A DNA stretch of 64,000 nucleotides from Jacaranda mimosifolia (taxonomy: Eukaryota > Streptophyta > Magnoliopsida > Lamiales > Bignoniaceae). Where the stretch lies: contig CM032119.1 in NCBI GenBank assembly GCA_018894105.1, positions 15,889,246 to 15,953,245 on the forward strand, in the 5' to 3' direction. A model generated the notes under the pieces. That model was not told where the DNA came from. It did not search any database and saw only the letters and a program-made list of their open reading frames with translations. How positions within the stretch are numbered: position 1 is the stretch's first letter; each line of letters begins with the position of its first letter. The translations under genes were made by a program, and so were the position numbers. Positions 34,432 to 46,300 of this stretch are shown here, in pieces.

Positions 34432-36110
34432 GAACAGAACCAAAACCTTATAAGTTGTTGGAAAATATGTAATGGAATCGTGCTGTACACAAACGCTTAC
34501 AAACAGCCAAAGATAAGGACAAAAATTATATATTATAAACAGAAAAAAAATGAATACAAAAAGCCTGCATGGAATGCCAAAACAAAAATACAAAAGTATA
34601 TCAAGGTCTGTGTACCGCACAATGTCCTTACGGCTTTATTCATCCCTCAAATTGCTTCATGGTTCTTGATGAAGCCTCCTAATATATAACTATATTCCAG
34701 GTAAAGTAAGCGCTTCAATTGTTTAGACCCTAAAATCTAATGACTTAAAAATTCTTTGTTATGAAAGTACAAAGTGTGCAGTTAGTGCAGAATGTAATGA
34801 CCACACAAATGTTCTTGAATGTAGTATGTTAGGTTCTATGCATTCTATATATATATATATATATATTGTGATGCATCCCTTAAAGAGTAGGAATACTTGA
34901 CATACAATATTGGTTTATGTCCATTCAGTTCAGAGACACCTTATTTTAGCCCAAATGACATAATTTAAAATTACATTGAATAGATTCCAACTTAACTATT
35001 AGTTTTTAATTAATTTAAAATTATATTGAATAGATTCGAACTTAACTATTAGTTTTGAAGGGTTATGCTCAAATAAATTAAATTTGAATTAAATTAAATT
35101 ACATCAAATTTGATTCAAGAATTGCCTCGCAATCCACAACCCACAACCCACACCTTGCACATGTCTTGAGCTGATCCGAAATCGAGTTGAGCCGGACACG
35201 CAGGCGGGCGGTATGCGCATGTGTGAATTTTTTAGTCAAACCACATACATATAAATCCTCCCTCCTCCAAACATTTTGTTACCCCCAAAGGGGTCCAACC
35301 CCTCAGGTAAAATTCATATAACTTGGGCAAGCTTGTCTTCATAAACCAATGTAGCGCACAAACTTTGGCTATCCCTTTTCTGTCCTTTATGTCCCTTATT
35401 ACACCTCCACTTTAATATCAATTTTCTCATTTATCAATTAATGAATTTCGACAATAAACAAGTAGTCTACAAACATTTCCTAAACCAGAGCTTCACATTG
35501 ATATAAGATTTAACATATTTTGATGGACGAAATGGAATATTTATTGAGTCAAAGTTGGTTACTCAAAATCTTTATAGCCGAATCATTAGGCGATAAATGG
35601 GTCGGTTTGACCTTGCTCATATCAAATGTAATATAGTAATAAAATATATTTTTTATTAAAATATTTTAATTTTTGTAGTTTAAAAACTGTATTAATTATA
35701 ATAATTTAAAATAATTATACATATGTATATATATATAAATATGCTTTTACAATATTGTAAGAAGTAGTGTAAAACAAAAATGCACATGATGAGCTCAAAC
35801 CTATCTACATTTATCACAACTCTTAAGGACCTGCTCGATGACTCCAAATTGCGCAATAGAAGAGAAATTCACCAATGACCATGCCTCTTCAAAATATTCT
35901 ACCACATTTGACGGTTTGAATTCTAGGCACAATATATTGACTCCAAATTTGGTAAATATTAAACTCCAATATAATTAATAATGTCAATGTATCTTTGCAT
36001 CTATTTCTGCTAATTTTAGTATGCGCGACACACACACATATATAGATACAATGCGTTACTTTATTTGAACAGTTTGGAGACATAGTAAGACACAGAACGA
36101 ATGCACCTCC
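33611..36110. other. about 2.5 kb without a recognised gene, upstream of the ATL gene
   Basis: No coding region is supported on either strand. It includes an (AC)n(TA)n microsatellite at 34396-34431, a (TA)n run at 34849-34866, a direct duplication of about 51 bp (34965-35070, 'ttgaatagattc.aacttaactattagttttt'), and a GC-rich spot at 35160-35220. The copia 5' LTR may lie in 33.6-35 kb but cannot be delimited. Confidence 0.5.
36038..36048 (+). promoter_or_regulatory. possible TATA box of ATL gene
   Basis: ATATATAGATA lies about 280 bp upstream of the chosen ATG, followed by a pyrimidine-rich stretch (36274-36320) typical of a plant 5' leader. A weak call: no other promoter element was recognised. 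Confidence 0.25.
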
Positions 36111-36329
36111 TTGATTGTCTCGCTACTGGTAGTGCTATACTCTCTAGTCTCGTCAAACAGATCACATTTTCAAACAGCAAAAGAATTTGTTCAACCCCAA
36201 GTTTTGCCTTTTCTTTCTCTTGGTCATTCATCTTCTCCCTACAAAGACAGTTCGGCCAATACTATTCAATTCTTTAGCCTTTTCTTTTCTTCATTTTTTT
36301 TTTCTTTTTGCCTTTTAATTTTTGAACCA

Positions 36330-37253
36330 ATGGCGACAGACTCCATCCAACCTTTGCCTCCGCCACCACCAGCACCACCACCACCATCGTATGCATATCC
36401 CCCAATTACAGTTATCCTCACAATCATACTTCTTATATTTTTCTTTGTTGGCTTCTTCTCCATATATTTCTGTCGATGTTTCGTGCAGAATATCCTCTAC
36501 ACATGGCATATTAGGAATACCCCGGCTGGCACTCCCGTGGGTGGCGCTGCCTCATCTGTGGCGGCCGGCAGCGGGCTTGATCCTTCGATGGTACAATCTT
36601 TTCCAACTTTCACTTATTCAACCGTCAAAGATTATAGAAAGGAAAAATATGGCCTTGAATGTGCCATTTGCTTGGTTGAGTTCCGTGGCAGCGATATTCT
36701 TCGCCTATTAATATCATGTTGCCATGTATTCCATCAAGAATGCATAGACCTTTGGCTTGAGTCCCACAAGACATGCCCCGTTTGTCGAAGGAACCTTGAC
36801 TCACCGGGCCAATCACCGGTGAAATCTCCCATTTATGCCGGCAATAATATTGCCATGCATGATATTGATGAAAACGAGCCGATTGAAAATGATCTTAGCA
36901 TCTCAATCAAGATCGAAAATGATCAAGATAATGAAGCAAAGGCTAGTACTGACGAAGGCCAAAGGGTTTCTTGTAGCACTGGCGAACAAGGTGATCATCC
37001 ACAAAATAAGGTGGAAAAGTTTTCTAGGTCACATTCAACCGGCCATTCAATAGTCAGAAATATTAGAGAAGAAGAAGAAGAAGATAGATTTACATTAAGA
37101 TTGCCTGAACATGTGAAATCTAACATCATTAGGGGCCACAATTCCAGCAAAAGTTGGTCCACTTTTGGAGAATATAAAGCTGAAGCTAACACAAGACATA
37201 TTGGTCTTGCTGAGGCTTCAGGGTTATCTAGTGGAGACACCAACAAAGTATAG
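36330..37253 (+). CDS. RING-H2 E3 ubiquitin ligase, ATL6/ATL31-like
   Basis: A 307-residue intronless protein. After a proline run (residues 9-19) there is one transmembrane helix (about 26-47, ITVILTIILLIFFFVGFFSI). Then come the ATL 'GLD' motif region (SGLDPSMVQSFPTF, 81-94) and a RING-H2 domain with zinc ligands C111, C114, C130, H132, H135, C138, C149 and C152. The usual Pro before the third Cys (LLPKC) is Ile here (LLISC); the Trp at 142 is kept. The C-terminal part carries SRSHSTGHSIV and RFTLRLPEHVK, typical of the ATL6/ATL31 branch, which ubiquitinates 14-3-3 proteins in carbon/nitrogen and defence responses. Start: the ATG at 36330 gives the normal ATL N-terminus; an in-frame ATG at 36111 would add 73 atypical residues from the leader. 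It lacks the signal peptide seen in Arabidopsis ATL31. Membrane location and E2 binding are inferred from the family. Confidence 0.92.
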   Translation: MATDSIQPLPPPPPAPPPPSYAYPPITVILTIILLIFFFVGFFSIYFCRCFVQNILYTWHIRNTPAGTPVGGAASSVAAGSGLDPSMVQSFPTFTYSTVKDYRKEKYGLECAICLVEFRGSDILRLLISCCHVFHQECIDLWLESHKTCPVCRRNLDSPGQSPVKSPIYAGNNIAMHDIDENEPIENDLSISIKIENDQDNEAKASTDEGQRVSCSTGEQGDHPQNKVEKFSRSHSTGHSIVRNIREEEEEDRFTLRLPEHVKSNIIRGHNSSKSWSTFGEYKAEANTRHIGLAEASGLSSGDTNKV

Positions 37254-37972
37254 AATTTGTTCTTTCTCTTTTTGAGCTCTTAATTTCTCTCTCTTTATAA
37301 TTCTACAACAACAGCAGCTTGTAGAAGAGAGGACCTTTTCGTTTATTACTCTCACAAGCTATAGCATACAAATATTATTGTTTTAATTTAAAACTTTGGT
37401 GTTTTCTTGGCATCTGTGGGGATATAATTACCAACTTAATTATATATGGAGCATATGATGATATGCATGCCACGGTTTGAATGTGAGTTTTTCATCAGCT
37501 ATTTTTGTCGAGGATTTCATAATAACAGAAAATAAGTTAGCTTGCATAAAAGAAAAATTATTTATTTGTTTACAAGGTGAAATGCTAGTAAGTTGAAATT
37601 CAAAAGAAGAAAAGGCCAAAAATGATTAACTGATTTCGACAAAATAAAAACATTCCTCCACAGTACGATCAATGAAGTTTAGATTAAAGGAAAGTATAAA
37701 ACATTAAAGATGTGAAGAAACTGTGTGTGTGTGCGTGTTTGTGTGTGTGTATTTCTTAGCTAAATCTTGTATTTGAATATTAATTGGCAATAGCTTTGAT
37801 GAGTTAATCATGAACAATGCTTGACTTATCCTCTGGTGTTCATCGGTACTGCCATAAGTGGGTTGAATTTGGGTAAACTAGTGCCATTCAAACTTGAACT
37901 CAATTACCAATAAATATAATTGGTTCAAATTGATATTCAATAAGATTATATATCTATTAATATTATATTTGA
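37254..37972. other. 3' flank of ATL gene; no further gene
   Basis: The 3' UTR presumably lies in the first few hundred bases; no AATAAA consensus was picked out. A (TG)n-like run is at 37722-37749. Nothing else is recognised. Confidence 0.5.
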
Positions 37973-38479
37973 ATTCACTATAAGAAAAATATAAATTGGT
38001 AACAAATTACACTACAAGGCAATATGGGGTTTTAGAGATGGATTTTTAGATATTTCCATCTCTAATTTTCATTAAATAAAGACGGAATCAGAGACAGAAA
38101 TTATTTCTGTCAAAATTTAAAAATGCAATTTACAACAAAGACGGAGTCAGCCACAGATTTAAAATTCTACTAAATTTAATAAAAATAAAAAAGATAAAAG
38201 AAAATGATAAACTACAAACAGATTAAAAGACAAATTTAGAAACAAATTTAAATTTAAATTTTAACATAAGTCTTTCTTTCCGTCCCTCATTTTATAAAAT
38301 TTGAAAAAAAATTATAAATATAAAAAATAGATTTGAAATGGACTAACTTTTATAGAAAGATGAAATAAAAATTACTAACCTCTAAAATTAATCAAAAAAT
38401 AATTTAAAAAATAATTAATATTTTAACATATTTATATATTAAAAATTCAAAAAAAATATTTTTTCTACCAAATTTTTTA

Positions 38480-40330
38480 GCTGTAAATTAAAGCCCTAGA
38501 AATCACCAAATCACTGAGTTCTAAATCCTCCTCAAATCACATCTAATTCTTCTTCCCTAAGCCCTTCAATGATAGTGACAACCGACTTCCTATCTCTGCC
38601 AACCACCAAGCTTTGACCATCGACCATATACTTTCGATTGCTATACTCCATTGTCCGCGTCCACCCTCGCGAAGAAAACTTCTCTTCTCCTTCCAAAAGG
38701 CTGACCTCTCTTTGCAGCCAACCTCTCTTTGCAGATGGATGGTGACGCGACAGTTGGAGTCAAGGCTTTTTCTCGAATTGCTCCAGCAGTTCTTGTTGTT
38801 GCTAATGTGGTTGTCAGTGATAAAATATTTGAGGTGCTTGCAGCGTTAACTACTGATAGCTTCATTTCGTTGTCTATGATAAGTACCTTATTCGATTGGA
38901 TAGGTATTATCTACTATTGTGGTACTGTTTCTTTAATTGTCTATTTCTGATGGGAAAAATGTCTGCAAAGCTCGCTCTTGTTTTCTTTTTGTTAGTTGTA
39001 TATATTATATCATGCAATCGTGTATGTGTAATTGAATTGCTATTAGTTAGATTTTCTGTCTTTTAGTTATAAAATTGTCAAACTTCAAATGTTTTCAGTA
39101 GTTGTAGCTTTAACAATGATGTGAGCACTGTTGCGTCTTTTTTCCTTCAAGACAAAAAGCTCAAAATAGCATAAAACTATTAAAATATGGTTCAAGCCCT
39201 GTAGTAGATATCAATTGGCCTTTGGTTATTTGACCACTGAATATCTGATACCTTCAAGCCAAAGACACAAATTGCACTTTCATTGCTCATCATTAGTTCA
39301 TGAACTTTAGAACAATAACAATGAGTAGTCAGTGAGTTGGAGAAGCTGAACGACTTTGTTGTAATAACTATCTAGTAGAAGCTACAGGAGAGCGTGTTCT
39401 ATTGATGACCTAGTTTGATTACATCTTTCCATCACTCTCAACTTTACATGATCCCTTACGTATCCCATGACATAAAGTACCTGTAATGCGTCTGGTCATG
39501 CTGTTAAGAGCCAATCTGGCTCAAAATCAGAGTACCATGAGTTTGTAGGTAAAAGTTGATTACAACTTCACTTTGATGTTTCTTAAAGTACTTTAGATGG
39601 GTCATGGGTTGTGTTGATTGTTTAATCAAGCTTTAGTTTTCTTTTATATGACATCCTCCTACTTTGTAAGGATATTTTCACATGGTGCTTAAAGATCGTT
39701 ATTCATTTTAGGAAATTATCCTCATGTGAATGGTGAAATAGTTGCTTAAACTATTTGGAGAGATCCTAAATGTATGATGTTTCTCCATTTGTCTGATAAT
39801 CTCTTTGCAAGAGAAAGGAGATTATAGTTGTAGTTTGTTATGCTAAATGACTCCTTCAAGTTAAATGCATGATTCTTGCAAATTTCAATCATATAGAGAC
39901 TAGGAGAAAAACACAATGGCTGGTGTAGGGGGACTAGTGAAAAATGTATAAATTTGTGGAGGAGACTTTGTTGTGATTTAAAATAGGTGCCGGATGGGGA
40001 AGACGAAATAGATTTAAATAGGATTGCAGCCTGCCATTCTGATTTTGTTAAAGTTCTGAAACTTTTGTTTTTTTAATAACACTGTGAGTCAATATTTATT
40101 ACAACATATTTGTGGTTGTTAGATATGCAGTGAAGAGGAAGCAAAGAGAGAGATATATTCTATTTTTACAACAACATATACCGAGTTTTGAGCTTTGATC
40201 TCCGAAGAGCTGTCATACAAAGTCAAAGGTATCAGACATCTATGAACTCATACTTACTAAGTTGATTTTTGTCAAATCATCAATGTATATGACATGTAAT
40301 TATTCAAAAACTCATGCTTACACTGGCCTA
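38480..40330 (+). other. CACTA A interior, unassigned (exon-like piece at 38736-38950)
   Basis: An open stretch beginning MDGDATVGVKAFSRIAPAVL at 38736 is not recognised; it follows a small duplicated AACCTCTCTTTGCAG. The rest to 40330 reads as intron-like or non-coding sequence. Confidence 0.35.
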
Positions 40331-40339
40331 ATACTTCAA

Positions 40340-41650
40340 GTTGTGTTAGAAAACCACTTTGGGAAGAGAACAAGGGGATCTCTAAGAAGGCAAAGGGAAA
40401 AGAAGTAGTAGAAATGTTGAAAAGGATACAACCCGCTCTTAAACTTAAGACTATACGCGTTGCATGCTCGATTACCGGCTTAAAAGCCAGTAGCTATCCA
40501 GTCAAATGCAAGCCAAACTAGGGCACAAAAGAAAGAATAGTCCCCATGATGAAAGGCCAGTTAGATGAGGTCAACTAGGGCACCAACAAAGGGCCAAAGT
40601 GAGAAAAAACCACCAACAGCTCCACCGAGTTTCCCCAATAGCCTACCTTTGAGAACTACTAGGCAGGAAGAGATCTAGTCGAATTCAAGCAAAAAAGGTT
40701 TTCAAACCCATGCATGCTATAAGAATGCTTGTATTTCCGTTTGAATCCTATAGAGGTTCACCTTGAGGGAATGTGCCCCCTTATGTTATGGGTTGATGGA
40801 GAAGGGGTCTTTGATGCCTCTTTCAACGCTTTCAAACTCAAGAGATGGTCTTTTTTAGCATTAGCCTCATAAAGGCAAAGTCTCTATTGAGCTATTCATC
40901 TTCTAATTCCCCTCCCTTAAGTGAATGAATAGCCACCAAGTAGAGTTAAGGCTATGAGAAAGCTTAAGCTCTTAAGCTCTCTGGTCATGTTTTCAAGCCA
41001 ACGACTTTGCTTTGCTCTCTTTTTTTTCTCCACTACTAAATCGCATTCCTTCTTACCTTACAACATGGGTTCTTACCTTTAGGTTACTAAATGGTTCTCT
41101 TAACCCCATACAGCAAGGCTATATAGGAGAAGGCCGCCTCACAATACCAACTGACTACATGGCTAGTCAGAAAATTGGGTTCCAACCCTGACTCTTCCTC
41201 CTATTGAAATACGTTGCCCAATTCTTCTCTCTTCATTTGGTCAAGCATCTCAAACCTTCGCTTCAAGCCGATTCAAGAAAAAGCTTAGAGAGAAGCTGAA
41301 ACTCCTTATAATACTTTTTTACCTTTCAGAGGGTCAATTTTGCTCTCCTGCTCTTCCCTAGCTCTTATTGCTTAGCAGGGTTCGTTCAACTAAAGTTTCA
41401 TGTGCTTTTAGGAAAGCCCAGAAAAAGTAATTCTTAAAGTTCTCTTAAGAAGGTGATTGGGGTTGTCAAGCAATAGGCAACAACGGCTGAAAAGCCATTG
41501 CGCTAGCTTGTAGTTTAGGGTATAGTAGGGTTCCAAACCTTTCAAAAACTTTTATGGTAAGCTTTTTGGAACCCTAGTTTTGGAGTTTTCCCCAACCTAT
41601 ACCTTACTAATAAAAAAAAAGGGGCTTACCTTTTTCAACTGTGTTGCACT
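40340..41650. other. possible mitochondrial-derived insertion (NUMT)
   Basis: Base composition becomes balanced (clearly more GC than the flanks), without the A/T tracts seen on both sides. The wording, such as AAGAAAAAGCTTAGAGAGAAG, CTTAAGCTCTTAAGCTCTC and GGCTTAAAAGCCAGTAGCTA, resembles plant mitochondrial intergenic DNA. No mitochondrial gene was identified, so the call rests on composition and impression only. Confidence 0.35.
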
Positions 41651-42256
41651 GCTGCATAAAGGATGGATCCGCTGGGCTGGATGAGCAACCTTCTATTTAG
41701 CCGCTGCTTTCATACTTGTTTTGATGTGGTTGATTGTTTTCATGCTTTAAGGAAAAGTATTCTGCTAGCATACAAAGGATTTTGTTGATCCCGTATGGAG
41801 CCATTGTTCCTGGGTTGCATGCCCATTTTTCCATATCCTCTCTTAGGTATGGCCTTGAGTTATCGGTGGAACCCAATGCGGGGTGGCTTCCTCAGCATCT
41901 ACCCACCTAGTTCAAGAGCAACTTGAGGAGTTAATGTCTTAGGGATCTTCCAACTAGTACTTAATGCATGTATTTTGTGTCATTATAGCAAAATAATCAT
42001 GTAATAAAGAATGAATATTGTAAAGAAAGGGCATTATTGTAGTTTGACTCAGACTAGAAGGCATGCTGCTGTGGAAAAGACAAAGTATAAGCCCCTAATG
42101 TAAGCCTATGTTTTCTTCTAGAATTTTAGTGAGATAAAAAAAAATATTAAGAAAAATTAATTTTTTTCACCTTTAATGATAGTGATCATTGCTTTACTTT
42201 TAGTTTATTTGTCTTTTCCCTTTCATGTTATAAGAAAAAAGGATTGGGCATTCATG

Positions 42257-42264
42257 TTTAGATT
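42257..42264 (+). repeat. left 8-bp TSD of hAT element
   Basis: TTTAGATT, identical to 45197-45204. Confidence 0.8.
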
Positions 42265-45196
42265 AGTGATGGATATATGGGGAGGTGGGGGGGGTGCAGT
42301 GGCCCCCCAACATTTTGGTGGTTTTTCTTTGCCCCCCCATGACCACACTAATATATATATATAATAAATTTTAGTTTGAATATATATATATATATGAATA
42401 TATATATTTACATATATATGTGAATTTTTGTAATATGTTTTAGTTTGTATATATTTAATTATTTAGTATTAATACCTATTTTAATTGTGGAATGTTTAAA
42501 ACAAATTTTTAGGTCCATATTTTTAATTAAATAATTCACAATTAGATTAGGCCCATTAGGGCACTTCTATTTTATATTTTTGAGAACATATTTATAGGGA
42601 TCTAGCCAAAGAAAACCTTTGTAGCTTTATAGGAACTCATAGAACAATTAAAATCTCTATATGTTTTACTGCAACAAGATTGAGACAAAGAGACAAAATA
42701 ATCATGGGCAAGTTAATACCATCGATTCATTTTTCAAGAGACAAGCTAGTGATAATACAAGAGTTAGCGAATCATCTTCTACTCCGTCATCAACAATTCA
42801 ATCCAGCAATGAAGAATAACATCAATCTAAAATTCCAAGAGTGGAAAAAGATGTTGATGTTTCTTTATTAGAAAAAGATCCGGGAAAGCGCTTACCAATT
42901 TGGAAATATAATGCTAACCAACGGGAAAAATTTCTAAGATTTTATATACAAAGTGGACCATATCAGCTTATTCTTACTGATTATCCAGTTTCAGGTAAAA
43001 AAACATCTTCACCGATTTCAATCTTCATGGTTCAAAAAATTTTCTAATTAGTTGGAGTACTTGATTGAAAAGGATGCTGCATTCTATTTTCCATGCTATT
43101 TGTTTAGTAACTATTCTAGCAATTGAAACGATGTGAAAGATGCTTTTATAGATAAGGGATTTCGTGTTTGGAAAAAAGTTTGTGGGAAAAATTGTGCTTT
43201 TCTTACTCATATAGGAATTTCTTCTAATTCACCACATAATGTTTGTGTGAAGTGTTGTGATGATTTGATGGATCAATCTCGACATATAGAAAAAAAATTG
43301 AATAGACAAAGTGAGCAGATTATTGCAAATAATCGTTTTGGTTAAAGACTTCGATTATGGTTGTTCGTTGGCTCGCATTTCAAGCATGTGCTTTTAAAGG
43401 TAATGATGGAAGCATTGACTCATTGAATAGGGGCAATTTTATCGAATTGATAGAACTTTTGGCATCTTTAGTCAAGATATTTCTATTGTTGTTCTTCAAA
43501 ATGCTCCTAGAAATGCTCAATATATTTCACTTAGCATTCAGAAAGAAATCTTGTATATTTTTGCAAGAAGAGTACGCGCTACCATTCGTGAAGATATTGG
43601 GGAATCTAAATTTTGCCTTATAATTGATGAAGCTAGGGATGAGTCCAATAGAGAACGAATGGTTGTGGTTTTAAGATTTGTAGATAAAGGCGGGTATGTG
43701 GAAGAAAGATTTTTTGATCTTATTCATGTTTCTAATACTTCATCAATGACTTTGAAGAATGAAATTGATGTTCTTCTTTCTCGTCACAGTCTTAGCATTC
43801 ACAATCTTAGAGGTCAAGGATATGATGGGGCAAGTAATATGCGGGGAGAATGTAATGGATTGTAAGCTTTATCATTAAGAGATTGTCCTTATGCCTATTA
43901 CATTCATTGTTTTGCTCCTCGTTTACAATTAGCCTTAGCTGCAGTAGCTAGAGAAGTGAGTCTGGTTCATCAGCTTTTCATAGAGTTGGCATTCATTGTT
44001 AATATTGTGACGGTTTCTCCCAAAAGACATGACCAGTTAAGGACTGCTTAGACTTATAGTACTGCAACTCAAACTGCTAGTCAAGAGATTGAAACAGGTG
44101 GTGGACTTAATCAAATGTGTACTTTGCAATGGGCAGGAGATACTAGATGGAGCTCCCATTTGAATTCTATTCGAAGTTAACTATGTATGTTTGAAGCTAC
44201 TTGTGAAGTTCTCCAAAAAAATTCTAAATGAGGTAATTATTCTCTTCGTGGTGATGCCTTTTGCATATTATGAGAGATCTCTTGGGAATTAGTCATGATC
44301 TTTGTCAAGCTTTGCAACATAAAAATTAGGATATTGTGAATGTCATGACTTTAGTATCTACTACTAAGAACTTGATGCAAAGAATGAGGGAACTAGGTTG
44401 GGAAAATCTTCTCAAAGAAGTCATATCATTTTGCAAAAAACATGAAGTTAATCTTCCTGATATGAATGCTCATTATGTTCCTGGAAGGGGTAGACATTGA
44501 CCAAATGTTGAATATGATACAGTAGAACATCATTAGCATATCAATTTGTTTATTGCTATTATTGACACCCAATTGTAAGAGATGAATAGCAGATTCAACG
44601 AAAGTACTGTGGAGTTGCTTACTCTTAGTGAAACATTAGACCCAAGGGATGATTATAAATTTTTGAATGTTGATCACATTTGTGAATTGACAACTAAATG
44701 TTATCCAGATGATTTTTTTTGAGATGGAAATGATGCATCTTAGAGTAAAAGCACAACACTATGAGCTCGATGTGCCTCATCATTCTAATTTAAAGAATTT
44801 GTCAACAATTTCTGAGTTATGCTAAGGATTGGTGAAAACAGGAAAATCAAAGACTTATCATTTACTCGATTATTTGCCTTACTTGTTATGGGTTCTTCCT
44901 GTTTCAATAGCTACAAGTGAAAGAACTTTTTCTACTATGAATATTATCAAAAATAGGCTTAGAAATAATATGGAAGATGATTTTTTAGACAATTGTTTAG
45001 TTACTTATATTGAGAAAGATATTGCTAAGAATTTTGAAATTGATTCAATCATTGATGAATTTTATGATATGAAAGAGTATCGTGCTCAACTTTGATGATA
45101 TGTATTTCGAATTCATAGATTATAAAATTTATATTTGAACTTTTATGTTTTATAATTTTCTCCCGCATAGAGTATCTGTTCTGGATCCATCCCTGA
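42265..45196 (+). mobile_element. hAT transposon (2.93 kb), nested in CACTA A
   Basis: The left end AGTGATGGATATAT and the right end (reverse complement TCAGGGATGGATCC) are imperfect inverted repeats. An exact 8-bp TSD (TTTAGATT) marks the insertion. The left end is followed by a G/C-homopolymer-rich stretch (42281-42341, GGTGGGGGGGG then GGCCCCCC), common at the start of this transposon group. It encodes the transposase pseudogene at 42680-45095. Confidence 0.85.
42680..45095 (+). pseudogene. hAT transposase (TTF zinc finger, DUF4371, hAT C-terminal domain)
   Basis: Readable in several frames. A TTF-type zinc-finger lead: DPGKRLPIWKYNANQREKF, then SGPYQLILTDYPVSGK (42874-43005). A middle part: DAFIDKGFRVWKKVCGKNCA, SSNSPHNVCVKCCDDLMDQS (43136-43290) and VVRWLAFQACAFKGNDGS. 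DUF4371 text: TIREDIGESKFCLIIDEARD and HNLRGQGYDGASNMRGECNG (43570-43860). The C-terminal dimerisation domain: LPVSIATSERTFSTMNIIKN and RLRNNMEDDFLDNCLVTYIE (44895-45030), then a natural-looking stop at 45095. Frameshifts near 43047, 43130, 43350 and 43560 and several stops after 43865 disable it. When intact it would cut and reinsert the element. Confidence 0.88.
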
Positions 45197-45204
45197 TTTA
45201 GATT
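45197..45204 (+). repeat. right 8-bp TSD of hAT element
   Basis: TTTAGATT, identical to 42257-42264. Confidence 0.8.
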
Positions 45205-45404
45205 GCTATTATCTGATGCCCATAAGCTTTCTCTCAAAGGTGTTTGATTTAATTAGGGAAAGGGATTAGTTTTATCATCTATTTTATATTCAGAAAGTGG
45301 ACACCTCATCCATTTTAAATCTACACCTCATCTATTTTAAATCTTACTTTTTCTTCGTTTAGAAAAAAGAAAAAAAAGTAAAAATCTTGGCTTATTGGTT
45401 TCAA

Positions 45405-45422
45405 CCCCCCCCCCCCCCCCCC
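45405..45422 (+). repeat. poly-C run of 18
   Basis: Eighteen consecutive C, unusual in such AT-rich DNA. Confidence 0.9.
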
Positions 45423-45909
45423 AATCCTACTCCCTTCTGTTTGGACCAAAGATAAAACTTCATAAGTGGCAAAGGCCAAATGATGTATGGGATGAATCTG
45501 TACAGGATAAACTGATCACAACTTAAATTTTTTTATTCTTTGTGCGCTTTTAATTTTCTATTTCATAAGCTAAGAAACCAATGGAATTTTGTGGATGGTC
45601 TATTAATTATTTCAAATTACCCTTCTCTTAGTATTCTGTAATAACCCTTTTTAGATAAGGATAGATTCCAAATACTAGTTGTTTGGTTTGTTGAAGAAAC
45701 TAATAAGCCTGGAATATATACATCTTCTAAAATTATAGGGATTAGTTTTAAAAGTTTAGATTATTACAAATTAACTGATAAAATTTGTGACATCTATCGA
45801 ACTCTTGTTAATTTTGTTGGAAATTCTTTATTTATCTACTAAGATTATAGTTGTCTCAGTGCAGTAGTTAGCAATAAGTTGTTGTGCTGATTCTTCTTCC
45901 AGGCGCTCA

Positions 45910-46300
45910 TTTGACCTTTCATCATGGTGTGAGGTGACTGGATGTCCTTCAAATGGATGCTTGTATAGATATGGGCATAGGCAATGTTCTGATAGGGCTA
46001 GTGGAACCTTAGTTACTTCACAATTTACAGAGTTCTATGAGAAACTTAATGAATTATCAAAAGCAATGAATGACATGCATGTTGCTACTGCCAAGATGTA
46101 AGAAGATTTTATAAGAATAGAAGATAAGGGTAAGAAAATGCTCGAACAAGTTATGGATGATGCTTGAAAGCACGAAGAATAGGCTAAGAATAGGGAAGAA
46201 AAGATGGGGCTACAATAGATGGTTCGTAATTTGCTTCAAGAAGTTGAGTACACAAATCATGAATATGCTGGTGGATCTAGACCCCGAGAGCAACAGGATT
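45910..46300 (+). pseudogene. CACTA accessory/transposase C-terminal region, decayed
   Basis: One frame with four stops reads SNGCLYRYGHRQCSDRASGT, then FTEFYEKLNELSKAMNDMHV, MLEQVMDDA and MVRNLLQEVEYTNHE. The Gly-rich lead followed by a Lys/Glu/Gln coiled coil near the right end of the element resembles the C-terminus of plant En/Spm 'Ptta' transposase-related proteins. The assignment rests on position and composition. Confidence 0.4.

Noticed and set aside
36111..36329. 73-residue N-terminal extension of the ATL protein
   Set aside because: The downstream ATG gives the expected ATL N-terminus; the extension is Ser/Phe-rich and encoded by a pyrimidine-rich leader.
36266..36816. Several ORFs on the opposite strand and other frames of the ATL gene
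   Set aside because: They are frame shadows of the RING-H2 coding sequence without domains of their own.
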